Of a stretch of DNA of 64,000 nucleotides, positions 31,702 to 40,456 are shown in pieces. Below the pieces are notes generated by a model. It saw only the letters and a list, made by a program, of their open reading frames with translations. It made no database searches and was not told the DNA's origin. A program made the position numbers and the translations under genes. Each line of letters opens with the position of its first letter. The stretch's first letter is position 1. Location of the stretch: positions 1 through 64,000 of IMG/VR virus record IMGVR_UViG_3300030098_004828. One strand, 5' to 3'. This DNA comes from a virus.

Positions 31702-31731
31702 AGGGGTAGAGTTAAATCTACCCCTTTTTTA
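31702..31731 (+). terminator. Strong terminator after the 438-residue gene
   Basis: AGGGGTAGA (31702-31710), loop GTTAAA, TCTACCCCT (31717-31725) then a run of T. A perfect 9-bp stem, 26 bases after the stop. Confidence 0.88.
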
Positions 31732-31747
31732 TTTCTATTATCTTTAA

Positions 31748-31766
31748 TTTTTTGTATATTATTTAT
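31748..31766 (+). promoter_or_regulatory. Late-type promoter motif
   Basis: TTTTTTGTATATTATTTAT follows the terminator by 17 bases and precedes the ATG at 31790 by 23 bases. Confidence 0.62.
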
Positions 31767-31789
31767 ATAGTGCATTTAAAAGTTTATTT

Positions 31790-32341
31790 ATGGCAGCTAA
31801 ACATATACTAAGTCTAGAAATACCTGAAGTTGTAAATTGTGAAATATTTACAATAAAGGATACTAGTCAATACGCAGATAATCTAAATGTAGATTGTGGA
31901 AACTTACAAGTTTTATATCCAGGAGGTACAATCCCTGTTGTAATTAAATTAAATAAAGAATTCAATATGAACTTTAATACTTGTTCATTTGAATTAACAA
32001 CAACTGGTTGTGAAACATCAAGAGCATCATTTCCTGATGGAATTTATGTAATTAGATATAGTGTTGCACCACATGATAAATCATATGTAGAATATAATTA
32101 CTTAAGAGTAAGTAGTATAATGTCTACTTATTATGATAAACTTTGTGAGTTAGATGTTCAACCTTGTGAACCAAGTTCTGAAAAGCAACAATTATTAGCT
32201 GAAATGAGTTATATAAGAACTTTAATAGATGCTGCAAAAGCTAAAGTAGAATATTGTCATAGTCCTAGTGAAGGAATGGAACTTTATAATTTTGCAAAAA
32301 AGAAATTAAAGAAAATAACTTGTGACGTTTGTTGTAAATAA
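31790..32341 (+). CDS. Conserved tail/fibre-region protein (183 residues)
   Basis: A protein with a strand-rich N-terminal domain (EIPEVVNCEIFTIKDTSQY; PDGIYVIRYSVAP, then YVEYNYLRVSS) and a helical C-terminal domain (MSYIRTLIDAAKAKVEYCH; GMELYNFAKKKLKKI) ending in Cys residues. I have seen this layout in phages of Bacteroidota next to tail or fibre genes, but its role is not established to my knowledge. It probably links fibres to the particle. First gene of a promoter-led group with the next gene. Confidence 0.6.
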   Translation: MAAKHILSLEIPEVVNCEIFTIKDTSQYADNLNVDCGNLQVLYPGGTIPVVIKLNKEFNMNFNTCSFELTTTGCETSRASFPDGIYVIRYSVAPHDKSYVEYNYLRVSSIMSTYYDKLCELDVQPCEPSSEKQQLLAEMSYIRTLIDAAKAKVEYCHSPSEGMELYNFAKKKLKKITCDVCCK

Positions 32342-32349
32342 TTTCAGAT

Positions 32350-33579
32350 ATGTCAGAACAATCATTACTTAAACAAATTAAAATAGAACAAACATTTGCA
32401 GATTATGTTTATAAAGATTATAGAGCAAAAAGATATGGAATGTCTCCATGTTGTTCTATAGATCAACTTCAAAAATATACAATCAAAAAAGAATTATGTC
32501 AATGGGAAAATAAAAAAGTTCCTATTTATTCAGGTACTTATGAAGATAGTACATCTACAGGTCATACTAATACTGATACAGAACCTTTTGTTTGGACTTT
32601 AAATGCAACTCCTGTTTATGAATGGGTGCAGATAATTTCAGAAACTGGTATATGTGCAGAAGGTATTGGTATAGGAGCTTGGCCTCCATTTTCTGATACA
32701 TTAGGAGGATGTGGTGGTTTTCTTGGAGATTTAAATGATAAAACAAAAATAGTTTGGTACATGCATCCTGATAGATTAGCAACACTTCCTAATACATCAG
32801 GAACTGCTAGATTAGTTGTATATATTGCTGATGCTGATGGTGATCAGGTTGGTATATGGGAAAAAGCACTTACAAATACTACAGCAATAACTCCAGTTAT
32901 GACAGACATTATAGTACCAAGTTCTACAGAGTGGTTACAAAATACTTCATATGATGCTTTAAAAATAGATGTACCTAGAACTTCTGTAGGTGGTACAGCA
33001 GTTCAATGTCCTTCTGCTGGATATACAGCGGGTAAAAATGGTGTTAATGCCAGTGAAGTAATGACTTTTTATATAGTAGATGGAACAGATGTACACACTT
33101 TAGTATGGGATGGTTGGGGTTCTTGGTTTGGAGGTGCTTCAGGTGCAGCATGGCCTTGTTGTCCTATTTCAAATGGAACTTCAAGAATACTTGATACAGG
33201 GACTTTAACAATTACAAAAATTTGTCCTGATACAACACCAAATTCAATTCATTTTTGTGGAATGACAGCTGCTTCAACAAATGGAGGTACATGCGTAAAT
33301 GATTCAGAATGTATATATATACAAGTGGTAGATCAAAATGGAAATCCAATGAAGGAATTTCCAATTATTATAGATGGTGAATTGTCAGGTTATACAAATG
33401 ATTTAGGAGTATATAAAACTACAATAATTAATGCCGGAACTGTAACAAAACATATATTAAATAATTGTCATTGTTTTACAACAAAAGGTGAATGCCGGCA
33501 ACAAAAAATATTATTAACTGTCAATGATAGTACATCAAAAGAAGCATGTGATACACCACCTGCGCCTTTGTGTACTTAA
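32350..33579 (+). CDS. Tail/fibre protein with an Ig-like C-terminal domain
   Basis: A 409-residue protein. The N-terminal segment (DYVYKDYRAKRYGMSPCCS) looks like a short attachment domain shared by such phage fibre proteins. The centre is beta-rich with many Gly, Thr and Trp (ARLVVYIADADGDQVGIW). The end (IYIQVVDQNGNPMKEFPIII, then TNDLGVYKTTI) matches a carboxypeptidase-regulatory or CNA-B type Ig-like domain. Many Cys may form structural disulfides outside the cell. Probable role: receptor contact or fibre spacer. Confidence 0.55.
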   Translation: MSEQSLLKQIKIEQTFADYVYKDYRAKRYGMSPCCSIDQLQKYTIKKELCQWENKKVPIYSGTYEDSTSTGHTNTDTEPFVWTLNATPVYEWVQIISETGICAEGIGIGAWPPFSDTLGGCGGFLGDLNDKTKIVWYMHPDRLATLPNTSGTARLVVYIADADGDQVGIWEKALTNTTAITPVMTDIIVPSSTEWLQNTSYDALKIDVPRTSVGGTAVQCPSAGYTAGKNGVNASEVMTFYIVDGTDVHTLVWDGWGSWFGGASGAAWPCCPISNGTSRILDTGTLTITKICPDTTPNSIHFCGMTAASTNGGTCVNDSECIYIQVVDQNGNPMKEFPIIIDGELSGYTNDLGVYKTTIINAGTVTKHILNNCHCFTTKGECRQQKILLTVNDSTSKEACDTPPAPLCT

Positions 33580-33615
33580 ATTGAGTATTTAAACAACTTG
33601 GTTGTTAATTTAAAA

Positions 33616-33635
33616 AATTGTATATTATAGTATAT
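33616..33635 (+). promoter_or_regulatory. Late-type promoter motif
   Basis: AATTGTATATTATAGTATAT, 34 bases before the ATG at 33669, is a good match to the right-arm motif. Confidence 0.6.
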
Positions 33636-33668
33636 AGTAAGTAAATTGCAGCTGTAAAAAATATATTT

Positions 33669-36600
33669 ATGATACCAAGTAATACAGGAGGTAAAACTAA
33701 CGGATGTGACCCAACATCATCAAATTGTGTAGTTTGGCAAGGACCAAACTTAGATTGCATTGGATTATGCACAGGAGATACTGTTAGTACAGTAATTGCA
33801 AAATTAGCTGAAAAGCTTTGTTCTGTAGTTGCTGACAGTTGTGGTGAGTGCACCATAGACTTAGGTACAGTTGATGAAAAATGTATTCAAGTAGATCCTA
33901 CCACTCAAAATCCTTTACCACCTGCTGCTAATATTCAAGAACTTTTAACAAGAATAATAAATTATGTTTGTTATGTAGAAGACATATTACAAGAATGTTG
34001 TCAAGATACAATTATTAGTGTTCCTACTGTTGCTGGTGAAATAAGAAGTCCTTATTCACCTGATAACCCTTTTATAAGAAAGATATCTAATAGCATGTAT
34101 CCTCATGACGCAGCTAAAGGTTTAGAAGCTGAAAAATGGATCATGGTAAGTTTAGCTGCATCTTATGATATTATAAAACAAATAAAATCTTTACAAAATG
34201 AAGAAAAAGGTTTAAATGATAGAGTAAAGAAATTAGAAAGACAATCTGCTAAAACACTTGTATTACCTAAAGTAATTTCTAAATGTGTATCAAGACCAGG
34301 AACAGCTGTAGAAATGAAAACTTTATTAACAGCTCTTGAGTCAGCGTTTTGTAGTTTAAGAACTGTTGTAGGTTCACCTAGTGATGTTTTAAGATCTATT
34401 AAGTTTCAACCTGCTACATTAGGTACAGATTCTAGATTAAATGGAAAAGGAAGTATGAGAGATATGGCTGGATGGATAGTTGGTGCTAATGATATAGCTG
34501 GTTCTTTAACTAATTCATGGTTAACTATTGCTGATCTAAGAAATGCTGTTTTAGATTTACAAAAAAATACAACACCGGCTGCTGTTACATGGATGGATGA
34601 TTTAAATGTAAAAGCAAGATTTAAAATGTCAGGACCATCTGTTTCTGGTATAGTTTTAGATTTTTCAGATAATGCAAATGTTATACCTTCTACATTTTAT
34701 GATACAGATAGAGGGCGTGGATCTAAAATAACAATTAAAGATTCTTCTTTAAATTCTGTATATAAATATGTTCAAATATCACAAAATAAAGCTAATACAG
34801 CTTATTCTATAGATGATTTAGGTAGTATTGACAAAACAAGTAATATGGAAATTACTATAGATATACAACTTACAGATGGTGATAATTTTGTTGGTAAATC
34901 TATAAATATTAGTTTAACAAATAAAAGTATAGTTCCAACTGTTTCAACTTCTGCTATAACTAAAAATTCTTTTCAATATACAGTAAGTGGTATAAATACT
35001 ACTGTTGGAAATACAATAAAAATTTCAACAGAAACACCTGGTGGTACACTTAAAGATGTTGCTGTTTATTCAGCTCCTAGTGCAATTATAACTGGTACAG
35101 TTACTGGTTTAGATGAAGGAACAAGCTATAAAGTTTTTGCAACAGTTATAACCAAAACAGGTGTAGAAACAGAAGGTGAAAAAATTCAAGTTACTACAAC
35201 TGCACCAACATGTACAGCAGTTCATGTTACTGCAAGTACATTTAAAACAGCATTAACAGATTTTAAAACAGGTGCAACTAAAACTGTTTTATCAGTTTAT
35301 AATGATACTGTAAATAATAATCAAGTTGTTTTTGGATTTGATAATGGTAATAACCCTATAGCATATAAAGGTACAGCAGATACCTATACAGCACCTTCTG
35401 GAACTTTTATAACATATGGCACACTTGTAAGTAAAAATCCAACTACATTTATTACTTGCAATAATGTAGTATATGCAAGCGGATTATCTGCAAGTAATAC
35501 AGGAAGTGGTTGGGAATATGTAACAGCCTCAACATCACCAAATGGAATAACTTATTATATATATGCATTAGTTAATAAAATGACTAAAACAATATTAGAA
35601 GTTGTTGCTTGTTGTGATTGCAAAGCTCTTTATTTAGTAGATACAGATGATGATGTTTATTTTGTACCAACCAATCAACATAGAACAATAAGTGTAAATG
35701 TTGCAGGAGCAACTGCAGGAGCAGTTGGAACTTGGACTATTGTTTCACAACCTACTAAGGGATCAGCATCACTTTCTACTACTGCTACTAGTACTGAAGG
35801 TATATTTAATTATACAGCTTCATCAACCGATCCTTGGGTATCAGATTCATTTTCTGTTAAATTAACAAATGATTGTGGAGTAAGTAATACAATTACAATT
35901 CCTATACAAAGAGCAACTGTATTACCATATAATGATACAGATATTGTTGTAATGGTAGATGCTAATTCAACTTCATATGCAGATGCTGATAAAATAAAAA
36001 CAACTTTTGAAAGTATAAAAACTCAAATTCAAACAATTTGTAATACATGGACAGGTACTATTTATTATGTACCAGTTGATAGAACAACTGGAGCAAATAC
36101 TAGTGCTGATTATTTAAATTATGGATTAGCAATGGTAGATAAAAAGGGTGGTACTTCAGGTTCTCTTACAGTTGCAACTGGTGCTACTACATGGGATCTA
36201 TTTAAATCAGAACCTCCTTATTGGGGAGCTGCATCTACAGGTCCTGTTCCAGCTTCTACATATATTTTTGCAATAACAAATCAAGGTAATACAAATGGTA
36301 GTTATGCTGATGCTTCTTTATCTACAGGATGGGGGTCACAACCATCAGCTCAATATGACACAGATTTTGATGGAGTTAATGATATGTTAACATTAGCAGG
36401 AGGTGGTACAGCTAAAAGTGCATGGGGTTCAGGTAAAACACATAAATACTTTAATGATGCAGCAGGTAATTTAAAATTTGCTCAAGTTAATATATGCCAA
36501 TTAACTGGATCATTAAATGAAAGTGCTGCAACTGCACTTCAAATGACTGGTTCAATTGTTGGAAGAAAATTAACTCTTTCTGAATTTAATGGTTTTAAAG

Positions 36601-37181
36601 TTGGAGGCATTCAGTATCCAATAGACTTAAGAAATTATATATTAGATGGAACAGCTCCAGTATCAGTGCCATATGGAACCGGTACTACAGCTGGTGGATA
36701 TTCTAGAGATGGTATACATAAATTAAATTATATACCAACTCTTTTTGTAGAAAGTGGGTATGATTGGTCAGCAATTGCATTTAATAAGCTTATATTAAGT
36801 ATAATGGGCTTAAGAAGTGGATCTACAGGTATAGGATGTGCTACTACTTCTCCAACTGCTCAAAATATGATAAGTGGTTCTCATAAAACATTTGGAACAC
36901 ATGCTACAGTTTGTGCAACTGCTTGTTCAAATGCAGCAAGTTCAACCGGTTTAGTTGAATTATTTAATTCTACAGGTACAGTATTTGATACTGCCGTTAG
37001 AGCCTATAGTACTTTAAACGGTGCTATATTAGGAGGAACAACTGGTGGATCAGATTATGATGAACTTACAGCTGGTCATTGGTATTGTCTTAGAGATGGT
37101 TCAGGTGCTGGAACTAGAAGAGTTGCAAGATATAATGCATCAGCTCCTTTTTGGACAGAAAAAACTTGTGCAACATGTTAA
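33669..37181 (+). CDS. Large fibre/adhesin with FN3, Ig-like and vWA-like domains
   Basis: A 1170-residue probable receptor-binding protein. Residues 17-60 hold a Cys motif (CVVWQGPNLDCIGLCTGDTV) shared by structural proteins of Bacteroidota phages. A helical part follows (IIKQIKSLQNEEKGL). Around 425-515 an FN3-like domain ends in DEGTSYKVFATVITKTG. At about 660-755 an Ig-like unit reads GTWTIVSQPTKGSASL. From about 757 a vWA-like domain starts TDIVVMVDANSTSY with a MIDAS-type Asp764. The C-terminal 300 residues are Gly/Ser/Thr-rich. Surface adhesion to host glycans or proteins is likely. Confidence 0.62.
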   Translation: MIPSNTGGKTNGCDPTSSNCVVWQGPNLDCIGLCTGDTVSTVIAKLAEKLCSVVADSCGECTIDLGTVDEKCIQVDPTTQNPLPPAANIQELLTRIINYVCYVEDILQECCQDTIISVPTVAGEIRSPYSPDNPFIRKISNSMYPHDAAKGLEAEKWIMVSLAASYDIIKQIKSLQNEEKGLNDRVKKLERQSAKTLVLPKVISKCVSRPGTAVEMKTLLTALESAFCSLRTVVGSPSDVLRSIKFQPATLGTDSRLNGKGSMRDMAGWIVGANDIAGSLTNSWLTIADLRNAVLDLQKNTTPAAVTWMDDLNVKARFKMSGPSVSGIVLDFSDNANVIPSTFYDTDRGRGSKITIKDSSLNSVYKYVQISQNKANTAYSIDDLGSIDKTSNMEITIDIQLTDGDNFVGKSINISLTNKSIVPTVSTSAITKNSFQYTVSGINTTVGNTIKISTETPGGTLKDVAVYSAPSAIITGTVTGLDEGTSYKVFATVITKTGVETEGEKIQVTTTAPTCTAVHVTASTFKTALTDFKTGATKTVLSVYNDTVNNNQVVFGFDNGNNPIAYKGTADTYTAPSGTFITYGTLVSKNPTTFITCNNVVYASGLSASNTGSGWEYVTASTSPNGITYYIYALVNKMTKTILEVVACCDCKALYLVDTDDDVYFVPTNQHRTISVNVAGATAGAVGTWTIVSQPTKGSASLSTTATSTEGIFNYTASSTDPWVSDSFSVKLTNDCGVSNTITIPIQRATVLPYNDTDIVVMVDANSTSYADADKIKTTFESIKTQIQTICNTWTGTIYYVPVDRTTGANTSADYLNYGLAMVDKKGGTSGSLTVATGATTWDLFKSEPPYWGAASTGPVPASTYIFAITNQGNTNGSYADASLSTGWGSQPSAQYDTDFDGVNDMLTLAGGGTAKSAWGSGKTHKYFNDAAGNLKFAQVNICQLTGSLNESAATALQMTGSIVGRKLTLSEFNGFKVGGIQYPIDLRNYILDGTAPVSVPYGTGTTAGGYSRDGIHKLNYIPTLFVESGYDWSAIAFNKLILSIMGLRSGSTGIGCATTSPTAQNMISGSHKTFGTHATVCATACSNAASSTGLVELFNSTGTVFDTAVRAYSTLNGAILGGTTGGSDYDELTAGHWYCLRDGSGAGTRRVARYNASAPFWTEKTCATC

Positions 37182-37199
37182 TAATTAAAATTTAAAAAA

Positions 37200-37862
37200 A
37201 TGGCTTGTAATACGTGCGGAAATACTACTTCAAATCCTTGTGCTTGTCAAGACACAAGTTTAACATTACCATCTAATTGTCAATATACAGATGAGTCATG
37301 TATAGGTAAAGAAACATGTGCTGATATTCAATGTGAAGAATGTGTAAGCTGGTGTAGATGTACACCATATGATAAAGATAATTATCCATATACAGATTTC
37401 TTTTATATGAAAAATGCAAATTCTGATACTATATGGGTAAAGTGTGGGGAAAGATTAGACATGACTTTACAAAAAATGACATTATTTATGACAAAACCTA
37501 CCACATGGAAACATCATATTCCATTATTTTATCATGGTAAAGTAACTACAGATTCTATTGAATTATTTTGGGATGGTGTTCCTACAGCTAATGATCCTGT
37601 TTCTGGAGCAGTTGATCTTACAGGTATACAAATATGGCAAAGAAATGTAACAGCAGCAGGACCTTGGGTTCAAGCTAATACACAATTATTAACAACTGCA
37701 CCATATTATGAAGCTGCCTTAGCAACAGGAACAACTAAGAATTTTGTAGCAGGAGGTTTAAATCCTAATTCAGTATGGGAGTTTCATTTAAAAAGTACCA
37801 TAGCTGGTCCAGTAACAGAACAAGCTAGTGTAACAATAAGAGCAAAAACACTAGCACCATAA
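37200..37862 (+). CDS. Small fibre-region protein with Cys-rich N-terminus and FN3-like end
   Basis: A 220-residue protein. The first 55 residues are packed with Cys (CNTCGNTTSNPCACQDT; CADIQCEECVSWCRC), a pattern I associate with attachment domains of fibre proteins in Bacteroidota phages. The C-terminal part has FN3-like strands (TTDSIELFWDGVPTAND; NPNSVWEFHLKSTIAG). It lies 18 bases after the large adhesin gene and before a strong terminator, so it is the last gene of the fibre group. It may act as an adaptor or chaperone for the adhesin. Confidence 0.58.
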   Translation: MACNTCGNTTSNPCACQDTSLTLPSNCQYTDESCIGKETCADIQCEECVSWCRCTPYDKDNYPYTDFFYMKNANSDTIWVKCGERLDMTLQKMTLFMTKPTTWKHHIPLFYHGKVTTDSIELFWDGVPTANDPVSGAVDLTGIQIWQRNVTAAGPWVQANTQLLTTAPYYEAALATGTTKNFVAGGLNPNSVWEFHLKSTIAGPVTEQASVTIRAKTLAP

Positions 37863-37909
37863 AGCGATCCGTAGAGGTTTTTGTTGGTTTTAACTCTGCA
37901 AATTGCTCT

Positions 37910-37943
37910 GAACCCCGGATATTCATCTGGGGTTCTTTTTTTT
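37910..37943 (+). terminator. Strong terminator after the fibre gene group
   Basis: GAACCCC (37910-37916) pairs with GGGGTTC (37929-37935), extended inside by GAT/ATC after one mismatch, and is followed by eight or more T. An intrinsic terminator 48 bases after the stop. Confidence 0.88.
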
Positions 37944-37950
37944 ATTAACA

Positions 37951-37970
37951 ATTTTTTATATATTAGCATC
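37951..37970 (+). promoter_or_regulatory. Late-type promoter motif (looser copy)
   Basis: ATTTTTTATATATTAGCATC follows the terminator directly and precedes the ATG at 37992 by 21 bases. The G before TATATTA is missing, but position and T-rich lead agree with the other copies. Confidence 0.5.
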
Positions 37971-37991
37971 ACTAATTAATATAGCTATCTT

Positions 37992-39200
37992 ATGAGTTTA
38001 AAAGAAAAAGTAAAAAATGCTTTAAAATGGAAAAAGAATTCAGAATATTGTGCAGAAAGATTAGGAATTACAGAAGAAGAATTTGATAAAATAAAAAAAG
38101 AAATATATGCAGAACAAAAAGAAAAGAGAAAAGAAGAAAGAGAAATGGGGTATGTCACAGATGATTGTACATCATCATATGACATGGAAAATGGTCAAGG
38201 AAAAATTACTGGAATATCAAATACAGAACCTAAATCTCCTGAAGAAATTATACAAATATTAAATATTGATACAACACAATGGAAGTTGTCACAATATTGG
38301 AATAAACAAATGTCAGATCATTGGCGTATATCAGCTTTAATTACAAAACTTAAAAATGATGATACAGCTCATATAGAGCAATTACTTGAAAATTGGAAAC
38401 CTAAAAAATTTTCTCCAGTTAAAAGAATTAAAAGTCAAAGTAAAAAAGATGTATGTGCTATATTATCATTACAAGACATTCATTTTGGTAAACAAGGTAA
38501 TGAAACTATAGATAAAGATTTTGAAGAAACTATTATGGATCTTGTAGAAAGAGCACATGCTGGTCATAATCTTAAAAAAATATTTTACGTAGTAGGAGGA
38601 GACTTAATGAATATGGATACATGGGCAGGTACTACTACTAGTGGTACACCATTAGATAATTGCTCTACTGCTACAGATGCATATATGCAAGCATTTGATG
38701 CAATATATTGGAGTATAAATTTTATAAAGCAGTATTGTGATGATCTTCAGGTTGTATATATTCCTGGTAATCATGATAGATTATCTTCATTTCATTTAAC
38801 TCATGCTTTATCTAGAGCTATAGATGATCCAAACATACTCTGGGATGTAACATATCTTGAAAGAAAAGTATATACATGGGGTGATAATTTTTTTGCTTTT
38901 GAACACGGTGATGTAAATACTAAAAACTCTCTTTTACTTTATGCTACAGAGTTTGCACAACAATGGGGTATAACTACAAATAGAACTTTATTTACAGGTC
39001 ATTTGCATCATAAAAAGAAAGTAGAATATATCACTACAAATGAGCGTACAGGTTTTATGTTAAAGATACTTCCAAGTCTTTCTAGAACAGATTATTGGCA
39101 TTATCATAATAAATTTGTAGGATCTAAAAGATCAGGTGTAATAGAATTACATGATTATAATAAAGGTAATATATGTGAACTAACTTATTCACCAGATTAA
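37992..39200 (+). CDS. Calcineurin-like metallophosphoesterase
   Basis: A 402-residue protein. The N-terminal 140 residues are charged and helical with a possible DNA-binding helix-turn-helix (CAERLGITEEEFDKIKKE). The rest has all metallophosphoesterase motifs in order: LQDIHFG (Asp162, His164), VGGDLMN (Asp204), PGNHDR (Asn260, His261, Asp262), FEHGD, and TGHLHH. Two metal ions would sit in this site. Relatives include DNA exonucleases (Mre11/SbcD-like) and phage phosphatases. Placed among virion genes, it may process DNA ends or cut host nucleotides; substrate unknown. Confidence 0.82.
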   Translation: MSLKEKVKNALKWKKNSEYCAERLGITEEEFDKIKKEIYAEQKEKRKEEREMGYVTDDCTSSYDMENGQGKITGISNTEPKSPEEIIQILNIDTTQWKLSQYWNKQMSDHWRISALITKLKNDDTAHIEQLLENWKPKKFSPVKRIKSQSKKDVCAILSLQDIHFGKQGNETIDKDFEETIMDLVERAHAGHNLKKIFYVVGGDLMNMDTWAGTTTSGTPLDNCSTATDAYMQAFDAIYWSINFIKQYCDDLQVVYIPGNHDRLSSFHLTHALSRAIDDPNILWDVTYLERKVYTWGDNFFAFEHGDVNTKNSLLLYATEFAQQWGITTNRTLFTGHLHHKKKVEYITTNERTGFMLKILPSLSRTDYWHYHNKFVGSKRSGVIELHDYNKGNICELTYSPD

Positions 39201-39230
39201 TCTATTACGTTTAAACTTTCATTAGTCCTC

Positions 39231-39252
39231 TTTTTTTTGTAAATTATAATGT
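39231..39252 (+). promoter_or_regulatory. Late-type promoter motif before the neck genes
   Basis: TTTTTTTTGTAAATTATAAT, 9 to 30 bases before ATG 39261. It overlaps a more upstream ATG (39249), which argues that translation begins at 39261. Confidence 0.5.
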
Positions 39253-39260
39253 ATAGTAAT

Positions 39261-39782
39261 ATGATAAATAATTTTAAGGCTCCTAATTTAAAAGGTCCAA
39301 GGTATAGAGAAAAAGTATTAGGTTTACTAAATAGTGAATTTATTAAAGAGTTTAAAGATAAATATCCTATCTATAGTAATATAGATAATAGGAAACTTAA
39401 AAATATTATTATATCATACAATACAAAGTTATGGAATGAGGTAATAAACAGTAGAGAAGGTGTAGAGTTACCTGATTCCTTGGGTTATTTATTTATTGGT
39501 ACATGCCCAGCTGCTAAAAGTGTTAATACAAATTATGCACTTTCTAAAGAATATGGAAAGGTGCTACAAAATAAGAATTGGAATACAGATGGAAAAATAG
39601 CTAAAATATTTTATACTAACTATTCTACTAAGTATAGATTTAAGAATAGAGAGTTATGGCAATTTAAAGCTGTTAGACAATTTAAAAGAGGTGTGGCTAA
39701 AGCATATCCAGAACATTGGAATAGATACATTGTTATGGAAAGTAAAAAAAGAGTAGCTGATATGTATAAGAAAAAAGTTTAA
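39261..39782 (+). CDS. Conserved crAss-like protein of unknown function
   Basis: About 173 residues from ATG 39261 (an ATG at 39249 lies inside the promoter motif). Notable segments are VELPDSLGYLFIGTCPAAKS and KIAKIFYTNYSTKYRFKNRE followed by LWQFKAVRQFKRGVAKAYPE, which I recall as conserved next to ring-protein genes of crAss-like phages. The protein is very basic, aromatic-rich, and could contact DNA in the neck or during packaging. No catalytic motif seen. It is 2 bases from the next gene. Confidence 0.6.
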   Translation: MINNFKAPNLKGPRYREKVLGLLNSEFIKEFKDKYPIYSNIDNRKLKNIIISYNTKLWNEVINSREGVELPDSLGYLFIGTCPAAKSVNTNYALSKEYGKVLQNKNWNTDGKIAKIFYTNYSTKYRFKNRELWQFKAVRQFKRGVAKAYPEHWNRYIVMESKKRVADMYKKKV

Positions 39783-39784
39783 AT

Positions 39785-40456
39785 ATGACAACAATAGGTG
39801 ATGTAGTATCAAGAATCAGAAATCAAATGAAAGCTGAATCTCAAGATGCTTTTGTAACTGATAGATATTTATATAGTCTGGTTAGTAAGTTTGCACAACT
39901 TCTAATGAGAAGACAAGACTCTGCTAATAAACTTATGAAATTTAATAGTATATGGCAACCATTGCCGTTTGTTGAATTAATAGAAGTAGATAAAGTAGAA
40001 GCAGAATGTGCAGGAATTCAAAGCGGATGTACTATAAAAAGAACAAAGCATAAACTTCCAACATTTATGGAAGGTTATTGGGGACCTTTAATTAGAACAG
40101 TAAGTTCTATAGATGGATCTATAGAGTGTCAACCTACTATGCCAGGTACCTATACTTCAATGACAAAAACAACATCATTTAAATATAATAAGAATAAGTA
40201 TTTTTGGTGGTTAAATGGTTATATATATATGCCAAATGTAGAATGGGATGCTATAAAGTTAGAAGGTATATTTAATGGAGATATTTCAGAATGGAATTGT
40301 GATGAAAAAGATAATTGTAAACCTAGATATTTACAACAAATTTTTATTCCAGAATTTTTATTTGCAGAAATAGAAAAGATGGTAATAGCTGAAATGTTAA
40401 ATACTATGAAAATACCACAAGAAGATGCAGATAATAAAGTTAATATACAAAGATAA
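39785..40456 (+). CDS. crAss-like ring protein (neck)
   Basis: A 223-residue protein with segments I associate with a crAss-like ring protein: TDRYLYSLVSKFAQLLMRRQ, FVELIEVDKVEAECAG, CTIKRTKHKLPTFMEGYWGP and TSFKYNKNKYFWWLNGYIY. It should assemble as a ring under the portal and form part of the DNA exit channel. The stop and the next start overlap (TAATG), as expected for proteins made in fixed ratio. Confidence 0.72.
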   Translation: MTTIGDVVSRIRNQMKAESQDAFVTDRYLYSLVSKFAQLLMRRQDSANKLMKFNSIWQPLPFVELIEVDKVEAECAGIQSGCTIKRTKHKLPTFMEGYWGPLIRTVSSIDGSIECQPTMPGTYTSMTKTTSFKYNKNKYFWWLNGYIYMPNVEWDAIKLEGIFNGDISEWNCDEKDNCKPRYLQQIFIPEFLFAEIEKMVIAEMLNTMKIPQEDADNKVNIQR

